From positions 1-8,570 of the forward strand of contig CANRGF010000037.1 of NCBI GenBank assembly GCA_947630075.1: a stretch of DNA of 8,570 bases, written 5' to 3'. This DNA is from an uncultured Clostridia bacterium (GTDB lineage Bacteria; Bacillota; Clostridia; Christensenellales; UBA1242). Of this stretch, positions 1-6,041 are shown in pieces; positions within the stretch are counted from its first letter, which is position 1; each line of letters begins with the position of its first letter. Made by a program: the position numbers and the translations under genes. The notes below the pieces were generated by a model. That model did not search any database. It was not told the DNA's origin and worked only from the letters and a program-made list of their open reading frames with translations.

Positions 1-32
1 CCGTGTCGGTTCGACCCCGACCACCGGCACCA
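1..32 (+). tRNA. tRNA-Leu, 3' end only (partial)
   Basis: The window opens inside a tRNA gene. A perfect T arm is visible (GTCGG at 5-9, loop TTCGACC at 10-16, CCGAC at 17-21), then the acceptor 3' strand CACCGGC (22-28), discriminator A29 and an encoded CCA (30-32). The implied acceptor 5' strand GCCGGTG, the A discriminator, and a CCGT just before the T stem (as at the end of a long variable arm) fit a leucine tRNA. The anticodon lies outside the window, so the isoacceptor cannot be given. A class I tRNA such as Thr is a less likely alternative. Confidence 0.75.
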
Positions 33-57
33 AATCACCTTTATGGGTGATTTTTTT
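32..57 (+). terminator. Intrinsic terminator of the tRNA-Leu transcript
   Basis: AAATCACC (32-39) and GGTGATTT (46-53) form an 8-bp stem with a 6-nt loop, followed by a T run through 57. It begins on the last base of the tRNA CCA. The loop and stem contain an in-frame ATG (43) that would extend the next ORF upstream, but it lies in the terminator and should not be used as a start. Confidence 0.85.
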
Positions 58-70
58 AATTCAATGCCTA

Positions 71-99
71 TTGACAATTTTCGCGGTTTGATATATAAT
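71..99 (+). promoter_or_regulatory. Consensus sigma-A promoter, predicted start on the ATG of the next gene
   Basis: TTGACA (71-76), a 17-bp spacer (77-93) and TATAAT (94-99) match the housekeeping consensus at all twelve positions. Transcription starting about seven bases after the -10 would begin at A106, the first base of an in-frame ATG. This shows the region before 106 is not coding and predicts a leaderless mRNA. Confidence 0.85.
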
Positions 100-105
100 A
101 GATTT

Positions 106-774
106 ATGATAAAAACAGTTTTAGATATTTGGGCAATTCAAAATTATCCAGAAGAATTATACACTGCTTTGAAGAACATCACGCACGATGTTTTAATTTT
201 TAAAAATCTTATATGCAAATTCATAGTTGGGGATAAAAAGATTGAAACAACTCAATTTGACAATATTATTTATAGTGAAGGGAGCGACACACTTATTCTT
301 CTCCAACGTGATGGAAAAGCTAAAATTGAAGATGCTGAGCGTTATCTTCAAGAAAAGAATATAATGTATAATGTGGTGGAATTTATAGATGTTAAACCAC
401 ACGAGAAGCCAAGAAAGGCAAAAGAATTTTGGTTTGCTCGCGAACAATATGTGCTTGAAGACGCAATCGAGGATTCTAAAAAGAAACAACTAACTCATTG
501 CTCCTACTACCCAGAAATTAAAAGCAAAATGATTTTAAAATATCCCACTTTTTCCGCTTATAAAGATGTGCTTGTTGACAAACCTAACTATATTTCAAAT
601 GAACCAATGATGAAAATTGCTTTCAAAGGCGTGATTGAATTTGACGATAAATTGATTTTGCCAACAGTTGGAAAAAATAGAATAAATTTGCATAGCGATG
701 ACATTTTGAACGCTTTAAACAATTATGGCATTAAAACAGAAATTAAAAATAGTGTTGAGCAAATTTCTTTTTAA
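106..774 (+). CDS. Unrecognised 222-residue protein, probably leaderless
   Basis: I do not recognise this protein. It is AT-rich, rich in Lys, Ile and Asn, and shows no signal peptide, membrane segment or clear motif, so it is probably cytoplasmic. The frame is open from 43, but a perfect promoter lies over 71-99 and the first ATG after it (106) coincides with the predicted transcription start, so I place the start there (N-terminus MIKTVLDIWAIQNY). No Shine-Dalgarno precedes this or either earlier in-frame ATG. It stands alone between the tRNA-Leu terminator and the tRNA-Val promoter, a common site for accessory genes. An AT-only stretch follows the stop, with no convincing terminator of its own. 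The ORF is long and uninterrupted, so the gene is likely real; the function is unknown. Confidence 0.7.
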   Translation: MIKTVLDIWAIQNYPEELYTALKNITHDVLIFKNLICKFIVGDKKIETTQFDNIIYSEGSDTLILLQRDGKAKIEDAERYLQEKNIMYNVVEFIDVKPHEKPRKAKEFWFAREQYVLEDAIEDSKKKQLTHCSYYPEIKSKMILKYPTFSAYKDVLVDKPNYISNEPMMKIAFKGVIEFDDKLILPTVGKNRINLHSDDILNALNNYGIKTEIKNSVEQISF

Positions 775-801
775 AAATTTTTTAAATCTTTTAAAAAATT
801 C

Positions 802-830
802 TTGACAATAGTGAATGATTGTGGTATATT
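802..830 (+). promoter_or_regulatory. Promoter of the tRNA-Val/tRNA-Gly transcript
   Basis: TTGACA (802-807), a 17-bp spacer and TATATT (825-830) give an 11 of 12 match to the sigma-A consensus. Transcription should start near 837, about 11 bases before the tRNA. The A/T-only run just upstream (776-800) could act as an UP element, as expected for a strong stable-RNA promoter. Confidence 0.85.
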
Positions 831-847
831 TATATTGCAATCTTTAC

Positions 848-923
848 GGGAGATTAGCGCAGTTGGTAGAGTACCTGCCTTACAAGCAGAGGGTCATAGG
901 TTCGAGTCCTATATCTCCCACCA
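848..923 (+). tRNA. tRNA-Val (anticodon TAC)
   Basis: A full cloverleaf can be drawn. The acceptor is GGGAGAT (848-854) with ATCTCCC (913-919), the discriminator is A920 and CCA is encoded at 921-923. The anticodon loop CTTACAA (879-885) carries TAC, reading Val codons. The T arm is ATAGG / TTCGAGT / CCTAT (896-912). Two stems are imperfect: the D stem GCGC (857-860) against GAGT (869-872) has one G-A opposition and one G-U, and the anticodon stem has C874 opposite A890. It is the first gene of a two-tRNA transcript, with no terminator before the tRNA-Gly. Confidence 0.95.
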
Positions 924-954
924 CCCTTTTTAAGGATAAAACAATCATACTAAC

Positions 955-1038
955 CTTTTAAAGAGTTAACGAAGGCTCTTTAAAAGTAAAGGAGCAACAG
1001 AGACTAGGCTTATGTTTGCGAATTAATGAGCAAACTAG
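955..1038 (+). other. Structured spacer between two co-transcribed tRNAs: two hairpins
   Basis: The 136-nt spacer at 924-1059 contains no ORF of note. CTTTTAAAGAG (955-965) and CTCTTTAAAAG (976-986) form a perfect 11-bp stem with a 10-nt loop. A second element pairs CTAG plus TTTGC (1004-1007, 1015-1019) with GCAAACTAG (1030-1038), a 9-bp helix interrupted by a 7-nt bulge on the 5' side. Neither hairpin has a T run on either strand, so they are not terminators. They may be processing signals or part of a small RNA; I do not recognise the fold as a known family. Confidence 0.5.
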
Positions 1039-1059
1039 CAAAGGTGAGTGTTGTGACAT

Positions 1060-1134
1060 GCGGGAGTGGCTTAGTGGTATAGCGTTGCCTTGCCAAGGCA
1101 AAGGTCGCGGGTTCGATCCCCGTCTTCCGCTCCA
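1060..1134 (+). tRNA. tRNA-Gly (anticodon GCC)
   Basis: The acceptor GCGGGAG (1060-1066) pairs with CTTCCGC (1124-1130) with one G-U. The discriminator is T1131 and CCA is encoded (1132-1134). The anticodon stem TTGCC/GGCAA flanks the loop TTGCCAA (1090-1096) with anticodon GCC. The T arm is GCGGG / TTCGATC / CCCGT. No promoter lies directly in front, so it is most likely expressed from the promoter at 802-830 together with tRNA-Val. Confidence 0.95.
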
Positions 1135-1135
1135 A

Positions 1136-1160
1136 AAGCACCATTGAGTGCTTCTTTCTT
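1136..1160 (+). terminator. Weak hairpin after tRNA-Gly
   Basis: AAGCAC (1136-1141) pairs with GTGCTT (1148-1153), followed by a broken T run CTTTCTT. It could end part of the tRNA transcripts; the stronger signal is at 1170-1198. Confidence 0.4.
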
Positions 1161-1169
1161 AATAAAATG

Positions 1170-1198
1170 AAAAATCTCAACAAAAGTTGAGATTTTTT
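1170..1198. terminator. Bidirectional intrinsic terminator
   Basis: AAAAATCTCAAC (1170-1181), loop AAAA, then GTTGAGATTTTT (1186-1197) form a 12-bp stem with a T run on the + strand and, from the leading A run, on the - strand. It separates the rightward tRNA transcript from the leftward small Cys-rich gene, whose stop codon is three bases away. Confidence 0.85.
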
Positions 1199-1200
1199 AA

Positions 1201-1434
1201 TTATTTAGCACACTTGCAATTATTTGAAATTTTAGAGCTAGATTTTCCGCTGCAAGCCTTTGTGTTGCCACCAGATTTGCCACATTTTTCACAAGATGAT
1301 TTGGCAGATGCTCGGTTTGAAACTGCCTTGACAGTTTTGGCAGTGGATTTTGCTCCACAATTTTTCATGTCCATTGACGAAGATTCGTCTTGCGGAGTGG
1401 TGCTCACTGCTTTTTCTTTTTTCTTAAAAAACAT
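1201..1434 (-). CDS. Small basic Cys-rich protein (77 residues)
   Basis: I do not recognise this protein. It begins MFFKKKEKAVSTTP and is dominated by Ser, Lys, Ala and Thr. It has six cysteines: NCG near residue 26, a CEKC pair, a single ACS, and a terminal CKC three residues from the C-terminus. The Cys spacing suggests metal binding, for example zinc, but no family motif is complete. There is no signal peptide or membrane segment. The start is set by a good AAGGAGA (1439-1445) five bases before the ATG; the frame is open further upstream but without such a site. A 5-bp hairpin sits in the leader (GTAGG 1450-1454 with CCTAC 1460-1464). It is probably a monocistronic gene ending at the terminator 1170-1198. 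Low-complexity composition makes homology detection hard. Confidence 0.65.
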   Translation of the reverse strand: MFFKKKEKAVSTTPQDESSSMDMKNCGAKSTAKTVKAVSNRASAKSSCEKCGKSGGNTKACSGKSSSKISNNCKCAK

Positions 1435-1470
1435 AAATTCTCCTTTTATGTAGGGCCTTCCTACGCCCTT

Positions 1471-1500
1471 ATTATGCGCAAAATCAACAAAATAATACAA
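1471..1500 (-). promoter_or_regulatory. Possible promoter of the Cys-rich gene
   Basis: On the - strand TTGTAT (1500-1495), an 18-bp spacer and CATAAT (1476-1471) are a moderate match to the sigma-A consensus. The -35 overlaps the T run of the fakA terminator. It is the best candidate in this gap, but weak. Confidence 0.3.
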
Positions 1501-1523
1501 AAAAAGCCCTATTTTAAGGGCTT
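1499..1523 (-). terminator. Terminator of the Asp23-fakA operon
   Basis: Read leftward, AAGCCCT (1523-1517), loop TAAAAT and AGGGCTT (1510-1504) form a 7-bp GC-containing stem, followed by a run of T (1505-1499). It lies 13 bases after the fakA stop codon. Confidence 0.85.
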
Positions 1524-1536
1524 AATTAATTATTTA

Positions 1537-3168
1537 TTATTCAACAGAAACTATGTAGTAATAAACAGGTTGTCCGCCAAAAACCATTGAAATGTCTATT
1601 TCTGGGAAAATATCCTCAAGTTGAGATTGAAGATTTTGTGCATCTTCTTCAGTTACACCCTCTCCATAGAACAATGTTAGATTGCTAGATTCTGGTGAAA
1701 TTAATTTTTTAACCAATTCAATGGTGGTTGCTCCTACTTCACTGCCCTTTGTGAGAACAGCGTGTCCGTCAAGGCCCATTATATCGCCAACTTTAACATT
1801 CACGCCATCAACATTGGTCGTCCTCACCGCATAAGTAACCTCGCCCGAACTAACGGTTGAGATTGCGTCTAACATATTGGCCTTATTTTCTTCTGCGCTC
1901 ACACTAGCATCAAAAGCCAAAACTGCACTTATTCCCTCTGGGATACTGGTGGTTGGGATGATGATTAAGTTTTTATCAGTGATGTCCTTTGCCTGCTCGG
2001 CAGACATAATAATATTCTTATTGTTAGGGAAAACAAACACATTTTTAGCATTCACTTGGTCTGCTGCTGTGGCGATATCGTTAGCGCTTGGGTTCATAGT
2101 TTGCCCACCGCTTATCACATAGTCAACATCAATGTCCTTAAACACATTGCTAAGCCCTTCTCCAGCAGCCACAACAACCATGCCAAACTCTTTTGCAGGC
2201 GTTTTTTCTTGTTGCTTGCGAATTTGACGATTTTGCTCAAGCATATTTTCAATTTTTACGCCATTAAGCTCGCCCAATTGAAGGGCATACCCCAATGCCC
2301 TATTTGGCTCATTTGTGTGAACATGAACTTTTATGAGCTGCAAATCACCTATGCAAAGCACGCAATCGCCAATTTCCATTAAACGAGAGCGCAATTTGTT
2401 GATGTCCGCATCCGTGGTCTTTTCAAAAATGTTTATGATAAAGAACTCAGTGCAATAAGCGTATTTAATGTCTGCAAGTGATTGGAAACTAACATGGAAC
2501 TCTTCGCTCGTTACATCTTTTTCAATATTATTTACAAAATTAACCTCTGTGAGCTCACCTGTGAGTGCTTTATAGAAGCCACTAAAGATATAAACCAAGC
2601 CTCTTCCGCCCGCATCAACAACCCCTGCTTTTTTAAGCACAGGAAGCATATCCGGCGTCATTTGCAAAGTGCTTTCACCATGCTTGATGATTTCATTGAA
2701 GAACTCTTCAAATGTTTTGCAAGATTTGCTGGCTTGCTTTGATCTCTCTGCCATTGCCCTTATGATTGTGAGAATTGTGCCCTCTTTTGGCACTGTCACA
2801 GCCTTATAAGCCATATCTGCACCTGCTTGAATGGCCTTGGCGAAATCTTTAATCAAAATTGCCTCTTTTGCCATCAAAGCAGAGCACAAACCTTTGATGA
2901 TTTGTGATGTGATAACGCCGCTGTTGCCACGCGCACCCTTTAATGCTCCGCGATTGAATGCCACGCAAATGGACTCAACCGTGTTTGAATCGCACGCGTT
3001 CATTTCGGAAACTGCACTCTTTAAAGTGAGGCTCATGTTTGTGCCTGTGTCGCCATCTGGCACGGGGAAGACATTTAAAGCGTCTATATCTTTTTTGTTC
3101 TCTTCCACTAACGAAAATGCGCTTGAAAACATCTTCCTCAGCGTAGAACCATCGATTGTTTTACTCAT
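1537..3168 (-). CDS. fakA: Fatty acid kinase ATP-binding subunit FakA (YloV, DAK2 family)
   Basis: FakA phosphorylates exogenous or recycled fatty acids bound to a FakB (DegV-family) partner, giving acyl-phosphate for phospholipid synthesis; it is cytoplasmic. At 543 residues it is the normal family length. The N-terminal DAK2-type kinase domain (about 10-200) has PVPDGDTGTN at 35-44, whose Asp38 and Asp40 should bind Mg-ATP, GARGNSG at 78-84 and DAGGRG at 185-190. The middle domain has Cys239 and VHVHTNEP (281-288) with His282 and His284, which match the zinc ligands I recall for Staphylococcus aureus FakA. The rest (about 325-543) is the FakB-interacting C-terminal region. The ATG start follows AGGAG (3184-3180) with an 11-base gap; that site overlaps the Asp23 stop codon, suggesting translational coupling. 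No fakB lies in the window. It is the last gene before the terminator at 1499-1523. Confidence 0.93.
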   Translation of the reverse strand: MSKTIDGSTLRKMFSSAFSLVEENKKDIDALNVFPVPDGDTGTNMSLTLKSAVSEMNACDSNTVESICVAFNRGALKGARGNSGVITSQIIKGLCSALMAKEAILIKDFAKAIQAGADMAYKAVTVPKEGTILTIIRAMAERSKQASKSCKTFEEFFNEIIKHGESTLQMTPDMLPVLKKAGVVDAGGRGLVYIFSGFYKALTGELTEVNFVNNIEKDVTSEEFHVSFQSLADIKYAYCTEFFIINIFEKTTDADINKLRSRLMEIGDCVLCIGDLQLIKVHVHTNEPNRALGYALQLGELNGVKIENMLEQNRQIRKQQEKTPAKEFGMVVVAAGEGLSNVFKDIDVDYVISGGQTMNPSANDIATAADQVNAKNVFVFPNNKNIIMSAEQAKDITDKNLIIIPTTSIPEGISAVLAFDASVSAEENKANMLDAISTVSSGEVTYAVRTTNVDGVNVKVGDIMGLDGHAVLTKGSEVGATTIELVKKLISPESSNLTLFYGEGVTEEDAQNLQSQLEDIFPEIDISMVFGGQPVYYYIVSVE

Positions 3169-3182
3169 AAATTATTAAACTC

Positions 3183-3530
3183 CTATACTCTAACATCTAC
3201 GATATGGACGGACACATTTTCAACCATCATGCCAGAGAAACGCTCAACTGAATATTTAACGCTCTGCCTAATGGACTCTGAAACTGCGGAGGCGCTAACG
3301 CCACAATGCCTCATAATAACATAGACATCTATTTTCATATTATCATTGCCGAGAGTTGTAACCACAACGCCTTTATGATTGGTTGCTAACACATTGCCCT
3401 TGAAAAAACTGCGTTGCGAAACTAAACCCACAACCCCAACGCATTCCATCACTGAAACAGCAGCAACTTTGCTAATTGCCTTTTTGCTAATTGAGATTTT
3501 TCCAAATGAATTAAAAGTGGTTAATTTCAT
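3183..3530 (-). CDS. Asp23/Gls24 family envelope stress protein (YloU type)
   Basis: This 115-residue protein belongs to the Asp23/Gls24 (alkaline shock) family, small cytoplasmic proteins linked to cell-envelope stress and usually encoded directly before fakA. The family pattern is visible: an N-terminal GKISISKKAISKVAAVSVMEC segment, a central VVVTTLGNDNMKIDVYVIMRHCGVSA strand region with hydrophobic alternation, a helix (SVKYSVERFSGMM) and the terminal VSVHIVDV strand. The start is the ATG at 3530, preceded by GGAGA (3539-3535) five bases upstream; the open frame continues 16 codons further but crosses the promoter. The leader is only about 10 bases, so the ribosome site is nearly at the 5' end. 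Its stop overlaps the fakA ribosome binding site and the two genes form an operon. The exact biochemical role of the family is not settled. Confidence 0.88.
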   Translation of the reverse strand: MKLTTFNSFGKISISKKAISKVAAVSVMECVGVVGLVSQRSFFKGNVLATNHKGVVVTTLGNDNMKIDVYVIMRHCGVSASAVSESIRQSVKYSVERFSGMMVENVSVHIVDVRV

Positions 3531-3545
3531 ACAATCTCCGCATTT

Positions 3546-3574
3546 ATTATAATATATATTGAAAAAATAATCAA
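3546..3574 (-). promoter_or_regulatory. Promoter of the Asp23-fakA operon
   Basis: On the - strand TTGATT (3574-3569), a 17-bp spacer and a perfect TATAAT (3551-3546) predict a start near 3539, giving a leader of about ten bases that contains little beyond the Shine-Dalgarno. It diverges from the rpmB promoter, with the two -35 boxes about 28 bp apart. Confidence 0.75.
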
Positions 3575-3602
3575 ACATTTTTTTACAATTTTTGAAAAAT
3601 AC

Positions 3603-3631
3603 TTGATTTTTGGCTTTTGTTGTGTTATTAT
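3603..3631 (+). promoter_or_regulatory. rpmB promoter with extended -10
   Basis: TTGATT (3603-3608), a 17-bp spacer and TATTAT (3626-3631), with TGT directly before the -10 as an extended element. The predicted start is near 3638, leaving a leader of about 35 bases with AGGAGGG (3662-3668) four bases before the ATG. Confidence 0.75.
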
Positions 3632-3672
3632 ATGCAAGTATTTAAGCAATTAAACTATTATAGGAGGGCAAA

Positions 3673-3858
3673 ATGAAGGTTTGTGAAGTTTGTGGTAAAG
3701 GCCGCACCTCTGGCAACAATGTTAGCCATAGCATGCGCCACACTAAGAGAACTTTTGGTGCAAATATTCAAAAAGTTGATGTGGAAATTGACGGAAAGAA
3801 AGGAAAGAAAAATGTGTGCGCCAACTGCTTAAAAACACTGAAAAAAGAAAGCAAGTAA
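3673..3858 (+). CDS. rpmB: 50S ribosomal protein bL28, zinc-binding form
   Basis: The 61-residue protein matches bL28, a large-subunit ribosomal protein that binds 23S rRNA late in assembly. It starts MKVCEVCGKGRTSGNNVSHS, the diagnostic N-terminus, followed by the basic RHTKRTF segment. Two CxxC pairs (Cys4/Cys7 and Cys49/Cys52) show it is the zinc-ribbon version rather than the zinc-independent paralogue that some genomes also carry. AGGAGGG lies four bases upstream. It is transcribed alone, divergently from Asp23-fakA, as I recall for Bacillus subtilis. Its TAA stop lies in the loop of its own terminator. Confidence 0.97.
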   Translation: MKVCEVCGKGRTSGNNVSHSMRHTKRTFGANIQKVDVEIDGKKGKKNVCANCLKTLKKESK

Positions 3859-3872
3859 TGCTTTCTTTTTTT
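3841..3872. terminator. Bidirectional terminator shared by rpmB and the ABC-F/GNAT operon
   Basis: AAGAAAGCA (3845-3853), loop AGTAA and TGCTTTCTT (3859-3867) form the stem, with T runs on the right for rpmB and, from the A run at 3841-3846, on the left strand. The rpmB stop codon (3856-3858) is the loop. Leftward transcripts from the acetyltransferase reach it about 50 bases after their stop. Confidence 0.85.
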
Positions 3873-3921
3873 GCCGATTTATTGGCGAAATAGGTATAAA
3901 TAGCCTCTTTTTTATCTTTAT

Positions 3922-4476
3922 TTATGAGTTATCTTCCCACTCGTTTCTTAGCAAGCCAAAGTGCAAGTCATCGATATACTTGCCTTTGTTATATACGGCA
4001 TCTCTGCTCACTCCTTCCTCTTTGAAGCCAAGGCGCAAAGCCAAATTTATGCTCCTTGTGTTGCCCGCCCAAACATCTGCTTGCACACGATGAAAATCGT
4101 AATTTTTAAAGATGTGGTCCATCACCGCTTTTGCCGCCTCATAAGCGTAGCCTTTGCCCCAATATTGGCTACCAATGCCCCATCCAAGTGAAAAATAATT
4201 ATCCTTCCAATTTGCTCCAACCACAATGTGGCCTATCACTTTGTGATTGGTTTTAAGTTCGATTGCAAAATTCATGTTTGGATTTTTGCGCTTTCTATAG
4301 CCTGCCACAACTGTTTTATAAAACTTTAAATATTCCTCTCTGCCCCAATTTAAAGTGTGCATGAATAGGCGCACCTTTTTATCACTCATAAAATCAACAT
4401 AATCTTGGGCATCGCTTTCCTTGAATTTTCTAAGCAGCAAGCGTTCTGTTTCTAAATTTTCAACCTTAATTTTCAT
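3922..4476 (-). CDS. GNAT-family N-acetyltransferase, RimJ/RimL-like
   Basis: This 184-residue enzyme should transfer acetyl from acetyl-CoA to an amine. The N-terminus LETERLLLRKFKESDAQDYV is typical of the RimJ/RimL branch, which includes ribosomal-protein N-terminal acetyltransferases as well as drug-modifying enzymes. Residues 99-111 (WGIGSQYWGKGYA) contain the acetyl-CoA-binding QxxGxGxA motif, and NTRSINLALRLGFKEEG (139-155) is the conserved motif-B region. The ATG at 4476 is chosen because GGAG lies six bases upstream and the family normally starts just before ETERLLLR; an in-frame ATG at 4512 and a TTG at 4521 lack a spaced site. It begins 50 bases after the ABC-F stop with no promoter or terminator between, so it is probably in that operon and under its leader control. 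The substrate is unknown; a ribosome or drug target is an inference from the partner gene. Confidence 0.85.
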   Translation of the reverse strand: MKIKVENLETERLLLRKFKESDAQDYVDFMSDKKVRLFMHTLNWGREEYLKFYKTVVAGYRKRKNPNMNFAIELKTNHKVIGHIVVGANWKDNYFSLGWGIGSQYWGKGYAYEAAKAVMDHIFKNYDFHRVQADVWAGNTRSINLALRLGFKEEGVSRDAVYNKGKYIDDLHFGLLRNEWEDNS

Positions 4477-4526
4477 CTTCTTCTCCAAAAATAGTTTAAC
4501 TCTTTTTGCCATGAAAATCAAATCAT

Positions 4527-6041
4527 TTACAACTCCACTTCTTTCAACCCGTTTGCCGTTAATTCAAGCACTTTATTGCAAACACATTTTATGAACTTTC
4601 TATCGTGCGAAACAGCAATTATTGCCCCGTTGAATTGATTAAGCATCTGCCTAATAACGGGGTTAGAAAGCGGACTTAAATTGCGAGTTGGCTCATCTAA
4701 AACTAACACATTGTTTTTTTCAACAATCAATTTTAATAATAGCAGTTTTGCCTTCTGCCCTTCACTTAAATTTGAGATTTTTTGGTTCATTTCTTCCATG
4801 GTAAATTTTAAACTGCCTAAAAAGGTTTGCGCATTAAAAGTGAAGTCTGCTTGATTTAACTCTTCTATTGGAGTTTTGTTATAATCGAGTGTTTCATAAT
4901 AATTTTGCGAAAAATATCCCACTTTTAGACCGGGTGTTTGGCTTAAAACGGGCAAAATCGTCTTTAATAAAGTGGATTTGCCACATCCGTTTCTGCCAAT
5001 AATTGCCACCTTTTGTGCGCCTTTTAAATGCAAATCAACATTTTTTGATAACTCTTTATTAGGCACGGTCAACTCTTTAATATGAATGTTTAAGAGCTCT
5101 TTTTGATTAGGAAAATTAACCTTTTTATCCGTTAGCAATTTTATGTTTTCTTCAACATCTGGAATTTCGGTGGTTTCGCTATTGTTAAGTTTCCTCTCTT
5201 GCGCCTTGACGCTTGCCATTTTCTTCACTATTATCCTTGCACTTGCAGCATCTTTTGTGGCGTTTATGGCGTTTTTAACTTTTTCTTTAATCTGCCTTAA
5301 AATCTGCTCTTTCTTCTCTTTTTCTCGCCTTTCAGCAAGTGCTATTTGCGTTTGCTTTGATATGCTTTTCTCTCGAGTGGACACATATTCCAAATATCCC
5401 CCTTTAAAGAGCGTGTGCTTTGGCTGAGATTTCCTTATTAATTGCTCGAGATGTAAAATCATATTTGCGCAGTGCTCTAGCAAAGTTTCGTCATGCGAAA
5501 CAAAAATTATGGGTTTATTGCACTGATTTATGAAATTTTCCAACCATTCTAGCGTTTCAATATCTAAATCGTTTGTTGGCTCGTCAAGCAACAAAATAGA
5601 CGGCTCTTGCAAGAGAATTTTAATAATCTGCATTTTGACCTGTTCACCACCAGAAAGAGCGGATAATTTCACATCGTCTTCAATTAGGCTAAAATCAAAC
5701 CCAAATTGGCTAAAATATTGGTTTAATTTTTTGTTGTTGAAAATCTCATAATTAGGCTCTAAACAATCGCTATCTGTTAAAAATTGAAACACCGTCTTAT
5801 TTTGGCAGTGAATTGGCAATTTTTGCTCTAAATAACCAAATTTTTCGCCTTGAGTAATTTTCCCACTTATTTTGCAATATTCAATCGATTTGTTTGCAAT
5901 CGCTTTGAGCAAGGTGGATTTGCCGTTGCCTTCCTCCCCTATTATTGCCAATTTATCGCCCGAATTTAAGGCAAAAGTTAAATTATCTATCAATTTGCGG
6001 CCTTTAACCGTTTCTATTGTTAAATTATCTATCTTAAACAT
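4527..6041 (-). CDS. ABC-F ATPase, probable ribosome-protection (antibiotic resistance) protein
   Basis: The protein has 504 residues with two ATPase domains and no membrane segment, so it is ABC-F rather than a transporter. Domain 1 has Walker A GEEGNGKST (36-44), signature LSGGEQ and Walker B ILLLDEPTNDLD with SHD. A charged coiled-coil linker, including KEKKEQILRQIKEKVKNAI, joins the domains. Domain 2 has Walker A GRNGCGKST, signature LSEGQ and an unusual Walker B/D-loop, VLVLDEPTRNLSPLS, in place of DEPTNHLD; both catalytic Glu are present. ABC-F proteins bind the ribosomal E site, and resistance members displace drugs from the peptidyl transferase centre or exit tunnel. The start follows AGGAGG (6051-6046) with a short 4-base gap, inside a hairpin. 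A leader-peptide attenuator strongly suggests an inducible resistance gene of the kind known for vmlR or lmo0919. It could instead be a housekeeping translation factor, but those usually lack such leaders. I cannot name the exact subfamily. Confidence 0.9.
   Translation of the reverse strand: MFKIDNLTIETVKGRKLIDNLTFALNSGDKLAIIGEEGNGKSTLLKAIANKSIEYCKISGKITQGEKFGYLEQKLPIHCQNKTVFQFLTDSDCLEPNYEIFNNKKLNQYFSQFGFDFSLIEDDVKLSALSGGEQVKMQIIKILLQEPSILLLDEPTNDLDIETLEWLENFINQCNKPIIFVSHDETLLEHCANMILHLEQLIRKSQPKHTLFKGGYLEYVSTREKSISKQTQIALAERREKEKKEQILRQIKEKVKNAINATKDAASARIIVKKMASVKAQERKLNNSETTEIPDVEENIKLLTDKKVNFPNQKELLNIHIKELTVPNKELSKNVDLHLKGAQKVAIIGRNGCGKSTLLKTILPVLSQTPGLKVGYFSQNYYETLDYNKTPIEELNQADFTFNAQTFLGSLKFTMEEMNQKISNLSEGQKAKLLLLKLIVEKNNVLVLDEPTRNLSPLSNPVIRQMLNQFNGAIIAVSHDRKFIKCVCNKVLELTANGLKEVEL

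Noticed and set aside
43..105. Upstream extension of the first gene, starting at ATG 43 or ATG 64
   Set aside because: ATG 43 lies in the tRNA-Leu terminator hairpin and a perfect promoter covers 71-99; neither start has a ribosome binding site.
776..800. 11-bp AT-only hairpin after the first gene as a terminator
   Set aside because: AATTTTTTAAA with TTTAAAAAATT has no G-C pairs and no following T run; more likely an A/T-rich UP element or chance.
955..986. Mini-ykkC (guanidine-II) riboswitch, from an ACGA in a hairpin loop
   Set aside because: That motif needs two hairpins with ACGR tetraloops; here the ACGA is inside a 10-nt loop and the second hairpin lacks it.
1877..2742. Long open frames on the + strand inside fakA, and similar antisense frames inside the ABC-F, dnaJ and acetyltransferase genes
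   Set aside because: They lie antisense to clearly coding, motif-rich genes, lack ribosome sites and have no recognisable domains.
4477..4521. N-terminal extension of the acetyltransferase from TTG 4521 or ATG 4512
   Set aside because: No spaced ribosome site for either; ATG 4476 has GGAG six bases upstream and matches the family start.
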